DNA of 11,865 nt from Azotobacter paspali. Its GTDB lineage: Bacteria > Pseudomonadota > Gammaproteobacteria > Pseudomonadales > Pseudomonadaceae. The translations under genes were made by a program, and so were the position numbers. This document shows, one piece after another, positions 6,672 to 11,865 of the stretch. The notes below the pieces were generated by a model, which was not told the DNA's origin, made no database searches, and worked only from the letters and a program-made list of their open reading frames with translations. Where the stretch lies: the NCBI RefSeq assembly GCF_042434745.1, contig NZ_JBHLSS010000037.1, one strand, 5' to 3'. Within the stretch, counting starts at the first letter, position 1. Each line of letters starts with the position of its first letter.

Positions 6672-7793
6672 ATGCACAAGGCTACCCGACACCTTTCCCG
6701 GCTGTTCGCCGCCCTGGCGCTGGCCGGAGCGGCGCTCCACGCGGCCGCCGCCGAACCGATCCGCATCGCCCTGGCCGGACCGGTCACCGGTCCCGTGGCG
6801 CAATACGGCGACATGCAGTTTATCGGCGCGAAGCTGGCCATCGAACGGATCAACCAGGCCGGCGGAGTGAACGGCCGACTCCTCGAAGGTACCGTCTACG
6901 ACGACGCCTGCGATCCCAAGCAGGCGGTCGCGGTGGCCAACAAGATCGTCAACGACGGCATCGCCTTCGTCGTCGGCCACCTCTGCTCCAGCTCGACCCA
7001 GCCCGCCGCGGACATCTACGAGGACGAGGGCGTGCTAATGATCACCCCCGCCGCGACCAGCCCGCAGATCACCGCTCAGGGACACCGCTTGATCTTCCGT
7101 ACCATCGGCCTGGACAGCCTGCAGGGACCGACCGCGGGCAACTTCATCGCCGAGCGGATCAAGCCCGGGCGCGTCGCGGTGCTGCACGACAAGCAGCAGT
7201 ACGGCGAGGGCATCGCCAGCGCGGTCAGGAAGACCCTGCAGGACAAGGGTGTCGAAGTGGCGCTGTACGAGGGCATCAACGCCGGCGACAAGGACTTTTC
7301 AACGATAATCGCCAAGCTCAAGCAGGCCGGCGTCGACTTCGTCTACTACGGCGGCTACCACCCGGAACTCGGCCTGTTATTGCGCCAGTCTGCGGAAAAG
7401 GGTCTGAAGGTACGTTTCATGGGACCGGAAGGGGTAGGCAACAAGGAGCTTTCCGCCATCGCCGGGGACGCCGCCGAGGGCCTGCTGATCACCCTGCCGC
7501 GCGCCTTCGACCAGGCCCCGGAGAACCAGCCGCTGGTCGAGGCCTTCAAGGCCAAGAACCAGGACCCCAGTGGCCCCTTCGTGTTCCCCGCCTATGCCGC
7601 CGTGCAACTGATCGCCCAGGGCATCGCAAAGGCCGGCAGCGACGATCCTGAGGCGGTCGCCGAGGCCCTGCGCAGTAACAGCTTCGACACCGTGACCGGC
7701 ACCCTGGCCTTCGATGCCAGGGGCGATCTGAAGGATTTCGATTTCGAAGTCTACGAGTGGCACCGGGACGCGACCAAGACGCCGGTCGAGTAG
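6672..7793 (+). CDS. braC: Branched-chain amino acid ABC transporter, periplasmic binding protein BraC
   Basis: BraC binds leucine, isoleucine and valine (and alanine or threonine in Pseudomonas aeruginosa) in the periplasm and delivers them to BraDEFG. The 373-residue protein starts with a signal peptide (positive residues within 1-10, hydrophobic core 11-26, likely cleavage near Ala27). The mature protein opens IRIALAGPVTGPVAQYGDMQ and carries YDDACDPKQAVAVANK, VVGHLCSSSTQPAADIYEDE, LHDKQQYGEGIAS and FMGPEGVGN, all family signatures. Cys80 and Cys105 are 25 residues apart, as in the disulfide of the E. coli LIV-binding protein (53 and 78). The C-terminus FEVYEWHRDATKT matches BraC. The start has a ribosome binding site four bases upstream. 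A 174-base leader with inverted repeats separates it from braD. Confidence 0.95.
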   Translation: MHKATRHLSRLFAALALAGAALHAAAAEPIRIALAGPVTGPVAQYGDMQFIGAKLAIERINQAGGVNGRLLEGTVYDDACDPKQAVAVANKIVNDGIAFVVGHLCSSSTQPAADIYEDEGVLMITPAATSPQITAQGHRLIFRTIGLDSLQGPTAGNFIAERIKPGRVAVLHDKQQYGEGIASAVRKTLQDKGVEVALYEGINAGDKDFSTIIAKLKQAGVDFVYYGGYHPELGLLLRQSAEKGLKVRFMGPEGVGNKELSAIAGDAAEGLLITLPRAFDQAPENQPLVEAFKAKNQDPSGPFVFPAYAAVQLIAQGIAKAGSDDPEAVAEALRSNSFDTVTGTLAFDARGDLKDFDFEVYEWHRDATKTPVE

Positions 7794-7814
7794 GTTGCCT
7801 ACGCAGGAGCGAGG

Positions 7815-7898
7815 GAGATGCCCGGTCCTTGCCCGCGATGCTTTTGTCCAGCGCGGTCCCTGGCGGATCAGCGCTCGACCGCGAGGACTCGGCATCTC
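7815..7898 (+). repeat. Nested inverted repeats in the braC-braD leader
   Basis: The outer arms GAGATGCC..GTCCT (7815-7829) and AGGAC..GGCATCTC (7884-7898) pair over 13 of 15 positions. The inner arms CGCGGTC (7852-7858) and GACCGCG (7877-7883) pair perfectly, and the inner right arm abuts the outer right arm. The fold would sit just after the braC stop. Such structures between binding-protein and permease genes often protect the upstream mRNA or partly stop transcription; which applies here is inferred. No T-run follows, so it is not a standard terminator. Confidence 0.55.
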
Positions 7899-7967
7899 TC
7901 CCTGACTTCTCCCCTTTCGAGGAACACCCCATTGCCGGCCCCGCGCGGGCTTCGAGGAGTCCAGGCG

Positions 7968-8887
<920 letters not shown>

Positions 8888-8891
<4 letters not shown>

Positions 8892-10144
8892 GCCCTCGAC
8901 TGAAGACCGCCCTGTTCAGCGCTCTGCTGGTGCTCGCCGTGGCCTGGCCGGTGCTCGGCCTCAGGCTGACCACCGTCGGTATCCGCCTGGAAGTGCACAA
9001 CGCCAGCCCGGCGCTGCTCTGCGGCATCGCCGCCGCGGCCGCCGCCATGTTCTGCTGGCAACTCTGGCGCGACCGCCTCGCCATGCTCTGGAGCGAAGCG
9101 CCGCGACCTCCCGGCGTGCCGGACCGGCTGAAGGACATCCTCACCCGACCCGCACCCCAGCGCTGGGGCATGCTCGCCCTGCTGCTGCCGGCCCTGATCT
9201 GGCCGTTCCTCGCCTCCCGCGGCGCCGTGGACCTAGCCACCCTGATCCTCATCTACGTCATGCTGGGACTCGGCTTGAACATCGTGGTCGGCCTCGCCGG
9301 CCTGCTCGATCTCGGCTACGTAGGCTTCTACGCGGTCGGCGCCTACACCTACGCCTTGCTCTCGCAGCACTTCGGTCTGGGCTTCTGGACCTGCCTGCCG
9401 ATCGCCGGGGCGATGGCCGCGCTGTTCGGCTTCCTGCTCGGCTTTCCGGTGCTGCGCCTGCGCGGCGACTACCTGGCTATCGTCACCCTGGGCTTCGGCG
9501 AGATCATCCGCATCCTGCTGCGCAACCTCACCGAACTCACCGGCGGTCCCAACGGCATCGGCGGCATCGACAGGCCGACTTTCTTCGGCCTGACCTTCGA
9601 GCGCCGCGCCCCGGAGGGCTTGCAGACCTTCCACGGCTTCTTCGGCCTGCCCTACGACTCGGCGGACAAGGTAATCTTCCTCTACCTGATCGCCCTCTTG
9701 CTGGTGCTGCTCACCCTGTTCGTCATCAACCGCCTGCTGCGCATGCCGATCGGCCGCGCCTGGGAAGCCCTGCGCGAGGACGAGATCGCCTGCCGCGCCC
9801 TGGGCCTCAACTCCACCGCCATCAAGCTCTCGGCTTTCACCCTCGGCGCCTGCTTCGCCGGATTCGCCGGCAGCTTCTTCGCCGCCCGCCAGGGGCTGGT
9901 GACGCCGGAGTCCTTCACCTTCATCGAGTCGGCGGTGATCCTCGCCATCGTCGTGCTGGGCGGCATGGGCTCGCAACTGGGGGTAATCCTCGCCGCGGTA
10001 GTGATGATCCTGCTCCCCGAACTGATGCGCGAGTTCAGCGAGTACCGCATGCTGCTGTTCGGCGCCCTGCTGGTGCTGATGATGATCTGGCGGCCGCAGG
10101 GCCTGTTGCCCATGCAGCGCCCGCACCTGGAGCTGGAACCATGA
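8888..10144 (+). CDS. braE: Branched-chain amino acid ABC transporter permease BraE (LivM type)
   Basis: This is the second permease of the importer (418 residues, the usual BraE size). The first 95 or so residues are the LivM-specific N-terminal extension with two membrane spans (about 6-23 and 36-53) and a cytoplasmic stretch. The transport domain follows, with LGLNIVVGLAGLLDLGYVGF, YAVGAYTYALL, RLRGDYLAIVTLGFGEIIRI, LTGGPNGIGGI, a coupling loop GRAWEALREDEIACRALGLN and the C-terminal WRPQGLLP. It starts in an ATGA overlap with braD and ends in an ATGA overlap with braF, so the permeases and ATPases are translationally coupled. No damage is visible. Confidence 0.95.
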
Positions 10145-10908
10145 GCCGCCCGCTGCTGGAAGTGCGCGACCTGGCCATGCGCTTCGGCGGCTTGCTGGCG
10201 GTCGACGGCGTGAACCTCCGCCTCGGCGAACGGCAGGTGCTGTCGATGATCGGCCCCAATGGCGCCGGCAAGACCACGGTGTTCAACTGCCTGACCGGCT
10301 TCTACAGGCCCAGCGCCGGCGAGATCCTCCTCGACGGCGAAGCGATCCAGGGCCTGCCGGGCCACAGGATCGCCCGCAAGGGCGTGGTGCGCACCTTCCA
10401 GAACGTCCGCCTATTCAGGGAGATGACCACGCTGGAAAACCTCTTGGTGGCCCAGCACCGCCACCTGAACACCAATTTCTTCGCCGGCCTGCTGAAGACT
10501 CCGGCCTTCCGCCGCAGCGAGCGCCAAGCCCTGGAGTTCGCCCATCACTGGCTGGAACGGGTCGGCCTGCTCGATTGCGCCAACCGTCCCGCCGGCACCC
10601 TCGCCTACGGCCAGCAGCGCCGTCTGGAAATCGCCCGCTGCATGACCACCCGCCCGCGTATCCTGATGCTCGACGAGCCGGCCGCCGGCCTCAACCCACG
10701 GGAAACCGAGGAGCTCAAGGCATTGATCGGCCTGCTGCGTGACGAACACGGCCTCGGCGTGCTGCTGATCGAGCACGACATGCCGCTGGTGATGGGCATT
10801 TCCGACCGGATCGTGGCGATCAACCAGGGCCGTCCGCTGGCCGAGGGCACGCCGGCACAGATCCGCAGCCATCCCGAGGTGATCAAGGCCTATCTGGGAG
10901 AAGCCTGA
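10141..10908 (+). CDS. braF: Branched-chain amino acid ABC transporter ATP-binding protein BraF (LivG type)
   Basis: This cytoplasmic ATPase (255 residues) drives BraDE together with BraG. Walker A is GPNGAGKTT at 38-46 (Lys44); the Q-loop is in VVRTFQNVRLF; Walker B is ILMLDEPAAGLNP; and the switch histidine is in LLIEHDMPLVM. The ABC signature is the LivG variant LAYGQQRRLEIAR instead of LSGGQ, as is normal for this subfamily and not a defect. The insert LNTNFFAGLLKTPAFRR before the signature is also typical of LivG. The C-terminal HPEVIKAYLGEA is conserved. The start overlaps the braE stop (ATGA), and the last base of its stop is the first base of braG. Confidence 0.95.
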   Translation: MSRPLLEVRDLAMRFGGLLAVDGVNLRLGERQVLSMIGPNGAGKTTVFNCLTGFYRPSAGEILLDGEAIQGLPGHRIARKGVVRTFQNVRLFREMTTLENLLVAQHRHLNTNFFAGLLKTPAFRRSERQALEFAHHWLERVGLLDCANRPAGTLAYGQQRRLEIARCMTTRPRILMLDEPAAGLNPRETEELKALIGLLRDEHGLGVLLIEHDMPLVMGISDRIVAINQGRPLAEGTPAQIRSHPEVIKAYLGEA

Positions 10909-11609
10909 TGCTACGCTTCGACAACGTTTCTACCTGCTACGGCAAGATCCAGGCGCTCCACGGGGTGAGCTTGGAGGTGCGCGAAGGCGAGATCGTCACC
11001 CTGATCGGCGCCAACGGCGCCGGCAAGTCGACCCTACTAATGACCCTCTGCGGCACGCCACGGGCCAGCGCCGGGAGTATCCGCTACCGCGGCGAGGAAC
11101 TGGTCGGCCAGGATACCGGCGCGATCATGCGCAAGGGCATCGCCGTGGTCCCGGAAGGCCGGCGCATCTTCGCCCGCCTGACGGTCGAGGAGAACCTCGC
11201 GATGGGCGGCTTCTTCGCCAGCCGGGGAGAAGTCGAGGAACGCCTGGAGCACGTGCTGGAACTCTTCCCACGGCTGAGGGAGCGCTACGCCCAGCGCGGC
11301 GGCACCCTGTCCGGCGGCGAGCAACAGATGCTCGCCATCGGCCGCGCGCTGATGAGCCGGCCGCGCCTGCTGCTGCTCGACGAACCCTCCCTGGGCCTGG
11401 CGCCTCTGATCATCCAGCGGATCTTCGCGATCATCGAGCAATTGCGCGAGGAAGGCGTCACGGTCTTTTTGGTCGAGCAGAACGCCAACCAGGCGCTCAA
11501 GCTGGCCGACCGCGGCTACGTGCTGGAGAACGGGCGGATCGTCATGCAGGGCACGGGCGAGGAACTGCTCGGCGATGCGCGGGTATGCGAAGCCTACCTG
11601 GGCGGCTGA
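10908..11609 (+). CDS. braG: Branched-chain amino acid ABC transporter ATP-binding protein BraG (LivF type)
   Basis: This is the second ATPase of the transporter (233 residues, standard LivF length). It has Walker A GANGAGKST at 34-42 (Lys40), the LivF-typical GIAVVPEGRRIFARLTVEEN, the signature LSGGEQQMLAIGRALM, Walker B LLLLDEPSLGLAP and the LivF form of the switch region, FLVEQNANQAL, where Gln takes the place expected for His. It starts in a TGATG overlap with braF and ends at 11609, leaving 186 bases before the right inverted repeat. It is the last gene of the operon as far as the window shows. Confidence 0.95.
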   Translation: MLRFDNVSTCYGKIQALHGVSLEVREGEIVTLIGANGAGKSTLLMTLCGTPRASAGSIRYRGEELVGQDTGAIMRKGIAVVPEGRRIFARLTVEENLAMGGFFASRGEVEERLEHVLELFPRLRERYAQRGGTLSGGEQQMLAIGRALMSRPRLLLLDEPSLGLAPLIIQRIFAIIEQLREEGVTVFLVEQNANQALKLADRGYVLENGRIVMQGTGEELLGDARVCEAYLGG

Positions 11610-11795
11610 GTTATCCAGGGCGTGCCATCGATCGTTTCTTGCGTTGCGACCAAGCCTGTTCTGGCACAGGGCGAGGCGCGAGGAGAGAAGTCTGGTCATT
11701 GCAGACAAACAACGAGCAACGCCACGCTGCGCCAAAACAGGCCCGTCCCTTCAGTTGGGGCGACGACTCACATGGAGGGCCATAAAAACCCACGG
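11610..11795. other. Non-coding stretch between braG and the right repeat
   Basis: No credible gene was found here. CCTGT/ACAGG (11655-11659 and 11666-11670) and a cGTCCC...GGGGCG pairing near 11745-11762 could form small hairpins, but no T-run follows either, so the operon terminator is not identified. The sequence gives no sign of the gene that would normally follow braG; the right repeat may have replaced or displaced it. Confidence 0.35.
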
Positions 11796-11861
11796 GCTAG
11801 AGCATTTTTTGAAAACACGAATTCGACATACAGGGGTTGCTCTTCCTGGTCATTTCGGGCC
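11796..11861 (-). repeat. Right copy of the 66-bp inverted repeat, probable insertion-sequence end
   Basis: This is the perfect inverted partner of 1-66. It begins at its inner edge with GCTAG and runs outward; the last four bases of the window (11862-11865) have no visible counterpart because the left copy is cut by the window edge. On the minus strand the same open frame seen in the left copy reads inward (...YVEFVFSKNALA) and continues past the inner edge into unrelated codons. The host element lies to the right of the window. Confidence 0.8.
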
Positions 11862-11865
11862 TCCT

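Noticed and set aside
6177..6980. N-terminal extension of the DUF2288 gene to 6980
   Set aside because: The extra 161 codons run through the control region and into braC, and the family begins at the ATG at 6497.
9233..10126. Minus-strand open frame opposite braE
   Set aside because: It is antisense to a fully conserved permease and its composition (Glu, Gln, Gly, Ala repeats) is the usual shadow of GC-rich coding DNA.
10600..10660. Possible defect in the BraF ABC signature (LAYGQ instead of LSGGQ)
   Set aside because: The LivG subfamily normally has this variant, so it is not a mutation.

Overview
The window is GC-rich DNA with tightly packed, overlapping genes. A five-gene branched-chain amino acid transporter with the gene order and protein sizes of Pseudomonas braCDEFG, a Pseudomonas-type DUF2288 gene and a dgkA gene point to a gammaproteobacterium of the Pseudomonas/Azotobacter group. 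The species cannot be fixed from the sequence alone; Azotobacter is a guess.

Layout: a 66-bp sequence at the extreme left (1-66) recurs as a perfect inverted copy at the extreme right (11796-11861). The repeats probably belong to two oppositely oriented insertion-sequence copies lying mostly outside the window. From left to right the interior holds: a hydroxypyruvate isomerase-family gene (minus, 212-1000); a divergent diacylglycerol kinase gene dgkA (1128-1511); a four-gene plus-strand ABC transporter operon of the PhnD/PhnC/PhnE type (1660-4884), which looks more like the putative selenate importer subgroup than a true phosphonate importer; a decayed minus-strand F-type ATPase block (4895-6073); an intact DUF2288 gene (minus, 6177-6497); and the divergent braCDEFG operon (6672-11609).

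The most interesting part is 4895-6073. Read on the minus strand it carries pieces of ATP synthase beta, then epsilon, then the C-terminus of gamma. That order (beta first, gamma last) does not fit the ordinary atpIBEFHAGDC operon, but it does fit the two ends of the laterally transferred N-ATPase operon (atpDCQRBEFAG). The middle of the operon is missing, beta has lost its Walker A segment and carries frameshifts and a stop, and epsilon is joined directly to gamma. The block is therefore the collapsed relic of a second, probably sodium-translocating, ATPase.

The two ABC transporters look intact. The first has one binding protein, one ATPase and two permeases, overlapping by 4-7 nt and driven by a good sigma70-like promoter in front of the binding protein gene. 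The second has one binding protein, two permeases and two ATPases. Its binding protein gene is separated from the rest by a 174-nt leader with nested inverted repeats, a common arrangement for making more binding protein than membrane components. No tRNA, rRNA, CRISPR array or complete transposase gene was seen.
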